Positions 45,888 through 54,800 are shown, numbered from the stretch's first letter. The stretch is DNA of 64,000 nt from Rhodococcus sp. 14-1411-2a (GCF_002259485.1 NZ_NPGA01000007.1:338815-402814), one strand, 5' to 3'. Notes: generated by a model not told the origin, from the letters alone. A program made the numbers and translations.

Positions 45888-47060
45888 ATGTCCGAGTTGT
45901 TCCCCTCGCGCACAGTGGCACGGTTGCGCCCGTTCGCGTCGACGATCTTCGCCGAGATGACCGCACTCGCCGTCGAGAAGAAGGCCGTCAACCTCGGGCA
46001 GGGCTTCCCCGACACCGACGGCCCACCAGCCATGCTCGAGACCGCGCGTGAGGCCATCGCGAGCGGCCTCAACCAGTACTCCCCCGGCCCCGGCATGCCG
46101 GTGCTGCGGGCGGCCATAGCCGACGACAGGGCGGCCCGATTCGGTCTGCGCTACGACCCCGATTCGCAGATACTCGTCACCGTCGGTGCCACCGAGGCGA
46201 TCTCGGCGACACTTCTCGGCCTGATCGAGTCAGGTGACGACGTCCTGCTGATCGAACCGTTCTACGACTCCTACGCGGCCGCCATCGCACTCGCCGGTGC
46301 CACTCGAACCGCCGTGCCACTGGTGTCCGACGGCAACGGATGGACCGTCGACACCGACGCCCTCGAACGCGCCATCGGGCCCCGCACGCGCATGCTGATC
46401 GTCAATTCCCCGCACAACCCCACCGGCACGGTCTTCGACCGGGACACCATGATCCGCATCGCCGACATCGCGGTCACCCACGATCTGCTGGTCCTCACCG
46501 ACGAGGTCTACGAGCACCTCACCTTCGACGGCACGGTGCACACGCCGATCGCGACACTGCCCGGGATGTTCGAGCGCACCGTCACGGTGTCGAGTGCCGC
46601 CAAAACCTTCAACGCCACCGGATGGAAGACGGGCTGGGCGCTGGGGCCTGCCGAATTGATCGACGCCGTCCGCGCGGCCAAACAGTTCATGACCTTCGTC
46701 GGCGGCACTCCCTTCCAACCGGCCGTCGCCTACGCGCTCGAGCACGAGCAGGCGTGGATAGCGCAGATGCGCGACGGCCTGCAACGCAAGCGAGACACAC
46801 TCTCGGCCGCTCTGGCAGCGACAGGTGCCGATGTGAAGTACAGCGCAGGAACGTATTTCGTCTGTGCCGACATCGCACCGATCGGACGCGGTGACGCCTA
46901 CGAGTTCTGCCGCTCCCTGCCGGATCTGGTGGGCGTCGCGGCGGTTCCGGTCACGGCGTTCGTCGACGAGCCGACTCCATGGAAGTCGTTGGTGCGCTTC
47001 GCTTTCTGCAAGCAGGACAAGGTTCTCGCCGACGCGGCCGAGAGGCTACGGAAGTTGTGA
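45888..47060 (+). CDS. dapC: PLP-dependent aminotransferase (DapC-like)
   Basis: A 390-residue class I/II enzyme: AVNLGQGFPDTDGPPAML, SPHNPTGTVF, VLTDEVYEHLTF with the PLP-ring Asp/Tyr, SAAKTFNATGWKTGW with the Schiff-base Lys, and VRFAFCK with the substrate-binding Arg. Mycobacterial homologues in this genome position are annotated N-succinyldiaminopimelate aminotransferase; kynurenine or methionine aminotransferase activity is an alternative. ATG at 45888 after GCAGGA. Coupled to the AraC regulator by GTGA overlap. Confidence 0.88.
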   Translation: MSELFPSRTVARLRPFASTIFAEMTALAVEKKAVNLGQGFPDTDGPPAMLETAREAIASGLNQYSPGPGMPVLRAAIADDRAARFGLRYDPDSQILVTVGATEAISATLLGLIESGDDVLLIEPFYDSYAAAIALAGATRTAVPLVSDGNGWTVDTDALERAIGPRTRMLIVNSPHNPTGTVFDRDTMIRIADIAVTHDLLVLTDEVYEHLTFDGTVHTPIATLPGMFERTVTVSSAAKTFNATGWKTGWALGPAELIDAVRAAKQFMTFVGGTPFQPAVAYALEHEQAWIAQMRDGLQRKRDTLSAALAATGADVKYSAGTYFVCADIAPIGRGDAYEFCRSLPDLVGVAAVPVTAFVDEPTPWKSLVRFAFCKQDKVLADAAERLRKL

Positions 47061-48082
47061 CTGCGCAACCGACGATCCCGGCCTACTTCGTCAGGCAGGC
47101 CGTCGACCTCGCGACGAGGAGCGGGGTCGACCTGACCTACCCGCTGTCGATGGCCGGCATCGGATCCACCATCCTCGACAATCCGGCCGAGCGTCTGACC
47201 ACCCGGCAGGTCACTGCATTCACCCAGGCGGTCTGGACGATGACCGGCGACGAACTGTTCGGTCTCGCTGCAGTACCGGTGCGGCGCGGCAGCTTTCGCG
47301 TGGTGTGCCAGACCCTCATACACACCGAGAACCTGCAGGCCGCACTGATTCGAATGTCCGAGACCATGCGGGTACTGATACCGGTACGCCCCATGACGAT
47401 CGATCGAACCGAAGAATCCACGGTCCTGACGGTGCACGTCACACCCACCACCCACCTGAGCCCGGAAGGCAACGAACTCGCCGAGCGACTGCTGACCGAC
47501 TTCCTGTTGATTCTGCTGCACCGATTCGCGGCGTGGCTCATCGGCAACCGGGTCAAGCTTCTGTCGGTGCAACTGCCCTACGCGCTGCCGGGCCCCGAGG
47601 CGGGAAAGATGTACGACGCCATCTTCGGAACCCACGTGGAGTTCGGAACCGAGCTCGCCACACTGGAATTCGACAGCGCGGTGATGCGGGCACCGATCGT
47701 GCAGACCGAGGCGACTCTGGCGGAGTATCTCGCGGAGTCGCCCAATCTGCTGTTCTCGTCCCGAGATTACGACAGCACTGCGTCGAGCCAGGTTCGCCGC
47801 GCCCTGGAAACCGGATTCAAAGGTGGCGCACCGGGAACCGACGAAATCGCGGCGATGTTGAACATCAGCCCGCCACACCTGCGCCGAATTCTTCGACAGG
47901 AGGGCACCTCCATCAACCAACTGCGCGAAGAAGTGCTGCGCGATGCAGCGATTTCCGGTTTGAGCCGCGGAGACAGCGTCGACGACATCTCGACCAGGTT
48001 GGGGTTCTCCGAGCCCAGCGCCTTCCGCCGAGCCTTCAAGCGATGGACCGGCCAGACCCCCGGCTCGTACCGTCTCAGCTGA
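47057..48082 (+). CDS. AraC family regulator (OruR/ArgR-like)
   Basis: A 341-residue regulator. The N-terminal arabinose-binding-like domain (residues 15-200) starts PAYFVRQAVDLATRSGVDL; the C-terminal HTH_18 is DEIAAMLNISPPHLRRILRQEGTS and ...DDISTRLGFSEPSAFRRAFKRWTGQTPG. GTG overlaps the aminotransferase stop (47057-47060), so it is co-translated with the enzyme it may regulate. It ends 8 bp inside the convergent VOC gene. Confidence 0.9.
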   Translation: MTAQPTIPAYFVRQAVDLATRSGVDLTYPLSMAGIGSTILDNPAERLTTRQVTAFTQAVWTMTGDELFGLAAVPVRRGSFRVVCQTLIHTENLQAALIRMSETMRVLIPVRPMTIDRTEESTVLTVHVTPTTHLSPEGNELAERLLTDFLLILLHRFAAWLIGNRVKLLSVQLPYALPGPEAGKMYDAIFGTHVEFGTELATLEFDSAVMRAPIVQTEATLAEYLAESPNLLFSSRDYDSTASSQVRRALETGFKGGAPGTDEIAAMLNISPPHLRRILRQEGTSINQLREEVLRDAAISGLSRGDSVDDISTRLGFSEPSAFRRAFKRWTGQTPGSYRLS

Positions 48083-48500
48083 CGCAGAACTCGTTGCCCT
48101 CGGGATCGGTCATCGTGATCCAGACACTGGGTCCCTGACGTCCTCGATGCAGTACCGACGCGCCCCGTGCTTCCAGTTGCGTGACCACCGATTCACGCTC
48201 GTCGCCGACGCGAATGTCGAGGTGCAACCGATTCTTCACCGATTTCGGCTCGGCCACCGATTGGAACAGCACCCGCGGGCTGTCGGGCGACTCGGGATCG
48301 GTGATTCCCGCGCCCGCCTGCCACACGAGAACGCCCTCGAACGTGGTCGTGTCCTCCTCGCGCGCATGCCCCGCGGCGATCATCTCGCGAATGAAGTCCT
48401 CGTTGCTGGGTTCGGACTGCCAACCCAGCGTCTGCGCCCACCACTTCGCCAGTGCATGCGGGTTCGCACTGTCGACAACGACCTGAAATCGATATCCCAT
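48075..48500 (-). CDS. VOC/glyoxalase-like protein
   Basis: A 141-residue protein of the glyoxalase-like class: YRFQVVVDSANPHALAKWWAQTLGW, VKNRLHLDIRV with a metal-binding His, and MTDPEGNEFCVS with a Glu near the end. A metal-dependent enzyme or small-molecule-binding protein; the substrate is unknown. Start ATG at 48500. Overlaps the AraC gene end by 8 bp. Confidence 0.88.
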   Translation of the reverse strand: MGYRFQVVVDSANPHALAKWWAQTLGWQSEPSNEDFIREMIAAGHAREEDTTTFEGVLVWQAGAGITDPESPDSPRVLFQSVAEPKSVKNRLHLDIRVGDERESVVTQLEARGASVLHRGRQGPSVWITMTDPEGNEFCVS

Positions 48501-48550
48501 GACGGCACGGTACCGCCGCGCACTGGAAATGGGAACACACGTTCGATACA

Positions 48551-49180
48551 GTGACGGTCATGTCGCTCGCCATGCAGGGCTCGTTGTTCGGTGACGCCGA
48601 CGGTGGCGTCGGGTCGCTCGAGTCCGTCACCCGTCGCGAACTGACACTCGGGGCGTGGGTGGACGTTCGACCGGGCTGGTTGTCCGATACCCACCTGTTC
48701 GATTCACTGGTGGACTCCGTCGATTGGCGGGCCGAGCGCAGGCAGATGTACGACCGCGTGGTCGATGTCCCGCGCCTGGTTCGGTTCTACGCCGAGCGCG
48801 AGCGGTGGCCCGACGCCGCACTCTACGACGCACGCGATGCCCTCGACGAGCACTACCGCGCCGAACTCGGAGAATCGTTCACCACCGCCGGACTGTGCTA
48901 CTACCGCGACGGATCCGACAGCGTCGCCTGGCACGGGGACAACATCGGTCGCAGCGCTACCGAGGACACCATGGTTGCGATCGTATCCCTCGGTGCCTCA
49001 CGGCAACTCATGCTCCGACCGCGCGGCGGTGGAACGTCGTTGAAGTTCACGCTCGGTCACGGCGACCTGGTGGTGATGGGTGGCTCGTGTCAACGAACCT
49101 GGGAACATGCCGTCCCCAAGTCCACCCGCGCGACCGGCCCACGCATCAGCGTGCAGTTCCGACCGCGCGGGGTCCGCTAG
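48551..49180 (+). CDS. AlkB-type 2-oxoglutarate/Fe(II) dioxygenase
   Basis: A 209-residue DNA/RNA dealkylase. The iron-binding triad is His128-x-Asp130 in WHGDN and His186 in WEHAVPK; the 2-oxoglutarate arginines are in RISVQFR (198, 204). AlkB enzymes remove methyl or etheno groups from bases. Start GTG at 48551 or ATG at 48560. Its stop TAG (49178-49180) shares the palindrome CTAG with the stop of the convergent DAHP synthase. Confidence 0.93.
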   Translation: MTVMSLAMQGSLFGDADGGVGSLESVTRRELTLGAWVDVRPGWLSDTHLFDSLVDSVDWRAERRQMYDRVVDVPRLVRFYAERERWPDAALYDARDALDEHYRAELGESFTTAGLCYYRDGSDSVAWHGDNIGRSATEDTMVAIVSLGASRQLMLRPRGGGTSLKFTLGHGDLVVMGGSCQRTWEHAVPKSTRATGPRISVQFRPRGVR

Positions 49181-50259
49181 CGCGAGGCCCGGCGCTTCTC
49201 CACCGCGGCCGCAAGTGTGTCCAATTGCGTTGCCGTGGTGGCCCAGTCGAGGCACGCGTCGGTGATCGACTGCCCGTACAGCAGATCGTCACGGTGGCCC
49301 AGCTCGAGATCCTGACGCCCCGCGACCAGGAAGCTCTCGAGCATCAGACCGACGATGCCGTGTTCGCCTGCCGCGACCCGTGCTGCCACGTCGGTGACCA
49401 CGTCGACCTGCTTGTTGTGGTCCTTGCGGCTGTTGCCGTGGCTGGCGTCGATGACGACTCGCTCCGGTAGACCCGACTTACGCAGGCGTGCAACGGTATC
49501 GGCGACCGATTCGGCATCGTAGTTCGGCCCGTCGACGCCGCCGCGCAGAATGACGTGACAGTCCGGGTTTCCTACGGTGCGGATCAGAGCCGCCTGGCCG
49601 TCGAGGTCGGTGCCGGGGAAGACGTGGCTCGCGGCGGCAGCACGGGTGCCGTCGACCGCGACCTGGATGTCGCCCTCGGTGGAGTTCTTGATCCCCACCG
49701 GCATCGACAACGCACTGCACAGCTGGCGATGCACCTGACTGGCCGCAGTCCGCGCACCGATGGCGCCGTAGCTGACCAGGTCTGCGATGTACTGCGGGGT
49801 GATCGGGTCGAGGAACTCGCACCCGACCGGCAGACCGAGCGCGGAAATATCGAGCAGCAGTTGACGTCCCACGCGCAGGCCGGCATTGATGTCGAAGCTG
49901 CCGTCGAGGTGCGGATCGTTGATCAATCCCTTCCACCCGAGCGTCGTCCTCGGCTTCTCGAAGTAGACCCGCATGACGATGTGCAGTCGATCGCCCAGTT
50001 CGGACGCCTTGGCCGCGAGGCGTCGGGCGTAGTCGAGGGCAGCATCGGTGTCGTGCACCGAGCACGGGCCGACGACGACGATCAGTCGATCGTCACGGCC
50101 GTCCAGCACGTCGACCACGCCGGCGCGGCCGCTTCTGACGGTGGCAGAGATGGCGTCGTCCACTGCATGGTCGCGGCGAAGCACCGACGGAGCAACCAGC
50201 GGACTGATGCTGATGGTCCGCTGATCATCGAGAGGTGGGGTGTCGAGAGAGAGTGTCAT
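49177..50259 (-). CDS. aroG: 3-Deoxy-7-phosphoheptulonate (DAHP) synthase, class I
   Basis: A 360-residue class I enzyme (AroF/G/H type) condensing PEP with erythrose 4-phosphate, first step of the shikimate pathway. Motifs: IVVVGPCSVHD, MRVYFEKPRTTLGWKG, GIKNSTEGD, VILRGG, VIDASHGNS and GIVGLMLESFL. The ATG at 50259 has GGAACG/AGGAACG-like sequence before it. Upstream lie a leader peptide gene with Tyr-Phe-Trp-Phe codons and a four-segment RNA, which makes translational attenuation by aromatic amino acids likely. Convergent with alkB; their stops share CTAG. Confidence 0.95.
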   Translation of the reverse strand: MTLSLDTPPLDDQRTISISPLVAPSVLRRDHAVDDAISATVRSGRAGVVDVLDGRDDRLIVVVGPCSVHDTDAALDYARRLAAKASELGDRLHIVMRVYFEKPRTTLGWKGLINDPHLDGSFDINAGLRVGRQLLLDISALGLPVGCEFLDPITPQYIADLVSYGAIGARTAASQVHRQLCSALSMPVGIKNSTEGDIQVAVDGTRAAAASHVFPGTDLDGQAALIRTVGNPDCHVILRGGVDGPNYDAESVADTVARLRKSGLPERVVIDASHGNSRKDHNKQVDVVTDVAARVAAGEHGIVGLMLESFLVAGRQDLELGHRDDLLYGQSITDACLDWATTATQLDTLAAAVEKRRASR

Positions 50260-50278
50260 GACGGGTCGTTCCTGTTCC

Positions 50279-50387
50279 CAGGCCGGCTCCTCATGCTCCA
50301 CACGCACTTCGAGCCGGTCTGTATCCGGCTCGTGGGGTGGAGGGTCAGCGCATGGCGTCGCTGGCTGACCCACCCGGGGCCGGCCTG
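50279..50387 (-). promoter_or_regulatory. Four-segment attenuator RNA upstream of aroG
   Basis: On the minus strand four complementary segments follow the YFWF codons: 1 (CAGGCCGGCCCC, 50387-50376), 2 (GAGCCGG, 50331-50325), 3 (CCGGCTC, 50317-50311), 4 (GAGCCGG, 50289-50283). Segment 3 pairs perfectly with 2 or 4; segment 1 pairs with 4 in 11 of 12 bases and with 2 in 6 of 7. Segment 4 ends just before the aroG ribosome-binding region and no U-run follows, so control would be of translation. Confidence 0.7.
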
Positions 50388-50413
50388 CTAAACCAGAAAT
50401 ACGTGCGCTGCAT
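50345..50413 (-). CDS. Aromatic leader peptide (22 residues)
   Basis: A short frame MQRTYFWFSRPAPGG ... SDAMR ending in TGA, 85 bp before the aroG ATG. Codons 5-8 are Tyr-Phe-Trp-Phe, the three end products of the pathway aroG opens. The ATG follows TACGGT-GCTTTTC, a possible -10 element at distance for a leaderless transcript. A shortage of charged Tyr, Phe or Trp tRNA would stall the ribosome on segment 1 of the downstream RNA. Confidence 0.75.
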   Translation of the reverse strand: MQRTYFWFSRPAPGGSASDAMR

Positions 50414-50504
50414 GAAAAGCACCGTAGCAGATTCGCCGTCGATGCATCTATGCTCGTCCCTGCAGTCGGTTCGCCAGGTGTCCATGAGGAGCCCCGAAGT
50501 TCAC

Positions 50505-50697
50505 CACGGCGTCGAAGCGATGCGCGGCAGTTCCGGCGCATCGTGAGAGGGAACCCGGTGAGAATCCGGGACTGTCCCGCAGCGGTATGCAGGAACGACC
50601 GCCGTCACCACAAGCACTGAAGAAGCCTCTTCGGGAAGCGACGGCCAGTAGGAGTGGGCTTCTCGTCCACGCGCCCGCGAGTCCGAATACCTGCCGT
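50505..50697 (+). ncRNA. Cobalamin riboswitch upstream of metE
   Basis: The classic order is present: GAGGGAACCCGGTGAGAATC, CGGGACTGTCCCGCAGCGGT, AAGCGACGGCCAGTAGGAGTG and the B12-box end GCGAGTCCGAATACCTGCC. It lies on the metE strand, 146 bp before the start. B12-bound RNA would turn off the B12-independent methionine synthase. Confidence 0.95.
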
Positions 50698-50701
50698 CTG
50701 T

Positions 50702-50722
50702 GCTGCGCACGCCGTGCGCAGC
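50702..50722 (+). promoter_or_regulatory. Hairpin at the 3' edge of the B12 riboswitch
   Basis: GCTGCGCAC (50702-50710) and GTGCGCAGC (50714-50722) form a perfect 9-bp stem around GCC, immediately after the aptamer. It may be the expression platform, although no U-run follows. The remaining 120 bp to metE hold no gene. Confidence 0.5.
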
Positions 50723-50842
50723 GGTTCACCGCCTCGTGGAATGGGCGCGTAACCCTGGTTCGGCTGCTCGTGGGGCTCTCCGGGATGTGCGCGTCCGAGA
50801 AGGCGGTGCACCGTCGATGCAGCAGTCACCTGGAGACCAACC

Positions 50843-53098
50843 GTGAGTATCGAATTCACTGCCACCGTGCTCGGCTCGGCCCGTATCGGACCGAACCGAG
50901 AACTGAAGAAAGCCGTCGAAAACTACTGGGCCGGAGGGCTCGACGCCGTCGGACTCGAAGCCGTCGCGCGGACATTGCGCGAGAACACCTGGCGAGAACT
51001 CGCTGCCGCCGGAGTCGATTCCGTTCCGGTGAACACCTTTTCGTACTACGACCACATGCTCGACACAGCTGTGCTTCTCGGAGCGCTGCCACCGCGAGTG
51101 ACGGGACTGGGCACCGAGCTGGACCGGTACTTCGCGGCAGCCCGCGGCACCGACACCGTCGCACCGCTCGAGATGACCAAGTGGTTCGACACCAACTACC
51201 ACTATCTCGTCCCGGAGATCTCCCCCGACACCACCTTCTCCCTGCACTCGGAGAAGGTAGTGGACGATGTGAAGGAGGCTGTGGCACTCGGCATTTCGGC
51301 CCGACCGGTGATCATCGGACCGATCACGTTCCTGCTCCTGTCCAAGGCAGTCGGCGGCAGCGCCCCTCTGCTGGACCGCCTCGACGAGATCCTGCCGCTG
51401 TATGCGGAGCTGCTGACGACACTCGCCGATGCCGGAGCCGAGTGGGTCCAGATCGACGAACCTGCGCTCGTGGCCGATCGCACCCAGAGCGAGATCGAGT
51501 CCGCGAAGAAGGCCTACGACTTTCTGAGCGCAGTGTCGACCAGGCCTGCCATAGTGCTGGCGTCGTACTTCGGTGACCTCGGCGCTGCGCTGCCCGTGCT
51601 CGCATCGACCGGAGTCGAGGGATTCTCGATCGATCTGACGGTGCCGGGCACCGTCGAGCAGATTGCCGTGGTACCTGCGCTGGCGGGCAAGCACATAGTC
51701 GCGGGCATCGTGGACGGGCGCAACATCTGGCGGACGGATCTCGACAAGGCACTGGCAACGTTGGCGAGCCTGTTGGGTAGTGCAGGCACGCTTGCGGTGT
51801 CGAGTTCGTGCTCGCTGCTGCATGTTCCGTACACCCTCGACGCAGAGACCGACATCGTCGATCCGCTCCGATCCTGGTTGGCGTTCGGTGCCGAGAAAGT
51901 CGCCGAGGTGACACTCCTCGCCCGAGCGCTGCGAGACGGGACCGAATCGGTGTCGTCCGAGCTCGAGCAGGCCCGCAATGCGCTCGAGACCCGTCGTACC
52001 GACCCGCGCCTGCACGACTCGGAAATCCGAGCACGCATGGAGGCGGGTGTCTCCGTCGACCGCACCCCGGCCGAGGAACGTCGTCGAGCACAGGCCGAGC
52101 GGCTGGACCTGCCGTCGTTGCCGACGACCACCATCGGCTCGTATCCACAGACGACGCAGATACGACGTGCTCGGGCAGCGCTGCGAACGGGCGCGATCGA
52201 CGATGCCGAGTACGCATCCCGGATGCGGTCCGAGATCGCCGATGTCGTTGCACTGCAGGAGAAGATCGGACTCGACGTGCTGGTGCACGGCGAGCCGGAG
52301 CGAAACGACATGGTGCAGTATTTCGCCGAACGACTCAGCGGCTTCGCAGCGACGTCGAACGGCTGGGTCCAGTCGTACGGAACTCGATGCGTTCGGCCGC
52401 CGATTCTGTACGGCGACGTCTCGCGTCCCGAGCCCATGACCGTGCAGTGGTCGGAGTTTGCCCAGTCCCTCACCGACAAGCCGGTCAAGGGAATGCTGAC
52501 CGGCCCGGTGACAATTCTGGCGTGGTCGTTCGTCCGAGACGACCGACCGTTGGAAGAGTCCGCAGCCCAGATCGCACTGGCGATTCGGGACGAGACGATC
52601 GACCTGGAGGCAGCGGGCATACACATCGTCCAGGTGGACGAACCTGCCCTTCGCGAACTGCTACCGCTGCGTGCGAAAGATACAGCGGCGTACCTGGAAT
52701 GGGCAGTGCGGTCGTTCAAGATCTCGACTTCCGGCGTCGCCGACGACACGCAGATTCACACGCATCTGTGCTACTCGGAGTTCGGTGAGATCATCGACGC
52801 GATCGTCGCCCTGGACGCGGACGTGACGTCGATCGAGGCGGCCCGCTCACACATGGAGGTACTCGACGATCTGAACTCCGTCGGCTTCGACCTCGGCGTC
52901 GGCCCCGGCGTGTACGACATCCACTCACCGCGGGTGCCCAGTTGCGACGAGATCACCGAGTCACTGCAGGCGGCACTGAAAGCGGTTCCCGCCGAACGAC
53001 TCTGGGTCAATCCCGACTGCGGGCTCAAGACCCGCGGGCCGGCCGAGGTGGAACGGTCACTGACGAACATGGTGCGGGCGGCGGCCGCGCTGCGCTGA
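50843..53098 (+). CDS. metE: Cobalamin-independent methionine synthase
   Basis: A 751-residue two-barrel enzyme transferring the methyl of methyltetrahydrofolate-polyglutamate to homocysteine. N-terminal barrel: [20 protein letters not shown]-terminal barrel: [13 protein letters not shown], zinc ligands His and Cys in [12 protein letters not shown] and Cys in [13 protein letters not shown] after GGAGACC. Its cobalamin riboswitch implies that a B12-dependent MetH exists elsewhere in the genome. Confidence 0.97.
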   Translation: MSIEFTATVLGSARIGPNRELKKAVENYWAGGLDAVGLEAVARTLRENTWRELAAAGVDSVPVNTFSYYDHMLDTAVLLGALPPRVTGLGTELDRYFAAARGTDTVAPLEMTKWFDTNYHYLVPEISPDTTFSLHSEKVVDDVKEAVALGISARPVIIGPITFLLLSKAVGGSAPLLDRLDEILPLYAELLTTLADAGAEWVQIDEPALVADRTQSEIESAKKAYDFLSAVSTRPAIVLASYFGDLGAALPVLASTGVEGFSIDLTVPGTVEQIAVVPALAGKHIVAGIVDGRNIWRTDLDKALATLASLLGSAGTLAVSSSCSLLHVPYTLDAETDIVDPLRSWLAFGAEKVAEVTLLARALRDGTESVSSELEQARNALETRRTDPRLHDSEIRARMEAGVSVDRTPAEERRRAQAERLDLPSLPTTTIGSYPQTTQIRRARAALRTGAIDDAEYASRMRSEIADVVALQEKIGLDVLVHGEPERNDMVQYFAERLSGFAATSNGWVQSYGTRCVRPPILYGDVSRPEPMTVQWSEFAQSLTDKPVKGMLTGPVTILAWSFVRDDRPLEESAAQIALAIRDETIDLEAAGIHIVQVDEPALRELLPLRAKDTAAYLEWAVRSFKISTSGVADDTQIHTHLCYSEFGEIIDAIVALDADVTSIEAARSHMEVLDDLNSVGFDLGVGPGVYDIHSPRVPSCDEITESLQAALKAVPAERLWVNPDCGLKTRGPAEVERSLTNMVRAAAALR

Positions 53099-53104
53099 CA
53101 CCGG

Positions 53105-53144
53105 GTGAGCGGAACCTCGACCCCTGCTACGAAGTTCCGCTCAC
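53105..53144. repeat. 40-bp intergenic palindromic repeat, copy 1
   Basis: GTGAGCGGAAC at 53105-53115 and GTTCCGCTCAC at 53134-53144 are perfect inverted ends. The complement of the whole element is nearly the same as copy 2 at 54256-54295. It directly follows the metE stop and may also act as terminator. Confidence 0.75.
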
Positions 53145-53158
53145 CTGCGTCGCCGGAT

Positions 53159-53177
53159 ACAGGCTAGGCTTACCTGC
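53159..53177. promoter_or_regulatory. Candidate IdeR/DtxR iron box
   Basis: TAGGCTTACCT (53165-53175) matches 10 of 11 bases of the right part of the IdeR consensus; over the full 19-bp window 13 bases match. It lies 28-46 bp before the start of the siderophore-binding lipoprotein gene, which would be repressed when iron is plentiful. Confidence 0.75.
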
Positions 53178-53204
53178 CTACGTCCGACTGTGAAAGAGAA
53201 CGAA

Positions 53205-54248
53205 GTGAAACGTCTACTCCTGGCCACCACGATCGTCGCGGTCACCGCACTGACCACCGTTGCCTGCGGCGGCACCGCCGAGCAGACGGCCACTCCCTCC
53301 ACCAGCGCTGCGTCCGGAACCGACAACGCCACCTCGGACGCTCCCGGCCCCACCGGCATCCCCGACGGCATGGGTTCGGGTGCCGCGGACGGAGTGTTCC
53401 CCCGCACGGTCGGCCACTTCGGCGGCTCCACCGAGATTCCCGCCGAACCGAAGAAGATCGTCGTCATCGCCACCGGTCAGCTCGACGCAGCCCTCACTCT
53501 GGGCGTCGTACCCACCGGAGTCGCCTACGGAGACGGTGCCGCTCTGGTCCCGGACTACATCAGCTTCTCGTTTCCGCAGTACGCGGACCGGATGGACCGG
53601 TTCGTCGACGTCGGCAACCGGCAGGAGGTCGACATCGAGGCCATCGCCGCCATCGAACCGGATCTCATCCTGGCGAACGAGGCCGGGTCCGAGGACATCT
53701 ACTCGACGCTGTCGACCATCGCGCCGACCGTACTCACCGAGGGCACCGGAGTGAACTGGAAACAGGACTTCCTGCTTCTCGCCGACGCGTTGGGCCGCAC
53801 CGAGCAGGCACAGAGCTTCGTCGACACCTTCGCTTCCGATGCTGCGGCACTGGGTGATTCGTTCGCGAGCGGTGACGCACCCACGGTCTCGTTCGTCCGC
53901 TTCACCGCCGACCGGGCACGCGTGTTCGGCATCCCGTCGTTCGCGGGCTACATCGCCTGGGACGCCGGACTGGCCCGACCGGAAAGCCAGCAGTTCGACA
54001 AGACCTCGCAGGACTTCAGCGAGGAAGAAATTCAACTGGCGAACGCGGACTGGGTGTTCGTCTCCAGCCAGGACGCCGAAGCCGATTCGAGCACCGCGTC
54101 GTACACCACCAACCCGCTGTGGACCGGAATGAGCGCGGCCACCGAGAACCACATCGTCCGAGTAGACGACGACCCGTGGTACCTCAACGCAGGCCCGACG
54201 GCGGCAACCATCGTGCTCGACGGCCTGAAGAACGCTCTGCAGAACTGA
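53205..54248 (+). CDS. Iron-siderophore ABC transporter substrate-binding lipoprotein
   Basis: A 347-residue lipoprotein: lipobox TTVAC (Cys21), a Ser/Thr/Ala-rich linker, and a type III periplasmic-binding fold (KKIVVIATGQLDAALTLGVVP, IEAIAAIEPDLILANEAG, WYLNAGPTAATIVLDGL). It should bind a ferric siderophore or haem outside the membrane. GTG at 53205 starts VKRLLLA; the track also allows GTG at 53190. No permease or ATPase gene is adjacent, so it must work with a transporter elsewhere. An IdeR box precedes it and the 40-bp repeat flanks both sides. Confidence 0.92.
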   Translation: MKRLLLATTIVAVTALTTVACGGTAEQTATPSTSAASGTDNATSDAPGPTGIPDGMGSGAADGVFPRTVGHFGGSTEIPAEPKKIVVIATGQLDAALTLGVVPTGVAYGDGAALVPDYISFSFPQYADRMDRFVDVGNRQEVDIEAIAAIEPDLILANEAGSEDIYSTLSTIAPTVLTEGTGVNWKQDFLLLADALGRTEQAQSFVDTFASDAAALGDSFASGDAPTVSFVRFTADRARVFGIPSFAGYIAWDAGLARPESQQFDKTSQDFSEEEIQLANADWVFVSSQDAEADSSTASYTTNPLWTGMSAATENHIVRVDDDPWYLNAGPTAATIVLDGLKNALQN

Positions 54249-54255
54249 CCCCGAC

Positions 54256-54295
54256 GTGCGCGGAAACTCGTAGCAGGCTACGAGGTTCCGCTCAC
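54256..54295. repeat. 40-bp intergenic palindromic repeat, copy 2
   Basis: GCGGAAACTCGTAGC and GCTACGAGGTTCCGC pair with one mismatch. Over its 40 bp it resembles the reverse complement of copy 1 closely. It follows the siderophore-binding gene stop by seven bases. Confidence 0.75.
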
Positions 54296-54308
54296 ATCGG
54301 ACAGGTAG

Positions 54309-54320
54309 GTTGCGCACAAC
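54309..54320. promoter_or_regulatory. Possible OhrR operator
   Basis: GTTG-CGCA-CAAC inverted arms sit 26 bp before the ohrR start codon, in the only promoter region of the ohrR-ohr pair. OhrR proteins bind palindromes here and release on peroxide oxidation. Weak evidence on sequence alone. Confidence 0.3.
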
Positions 54321-54345
54321 TCAACCGTGCACTACCGTTTTTGAA

Positions 54346-54800
54346 GTGACCAACGAACTCGCACTCGACCGTCAGGTGTGCTTCGCGTTGTATTCCGCTT
54401 CGCGGGCTACCACCGCGGTGTACCGCCCGATGCTCGACGAACTCGGAGTCACGTACCCGCAGTACCTCGTACTGCTGGTGCTGTGGGAGAAGGACGGGCG
54501 CGGCGTCAAGGACATCTGCGCCGAACTCGATCTCGACACCGGCACTCTGTCCCCGATGCTCAAGCGGCTCGAAGGTCTCGGATTCATCGAGCGCCGACGC
54601 CTGAGCACCGACGAACGTCGCGTCGAGATCCACCTGACCGAGGCTGGAAGTGCCATGCGCACCAAGGCACTCGACATTCCACGCAAGCTCGCCGAGAAGA
54701 CCGGCATGAACGTCGACGATCTCGTCAAGCTCAAGGAGTCGCTCGACGCATTGACGAGCGCTCTGCATCACACCGATTCCGGCAAGACAGAAGGAGCATC

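Noticed and set aside
50587..51576. A 329-codon frame overlapping the metE start
   Set aside because: It covers the B12 riboswitch and the first part of metE in another frame; Arg-rich shadow.
50726..52624. A 632-codon frame on the minus strand across metE
   Set aside because: Antisense shadow of metE; no family pattern.
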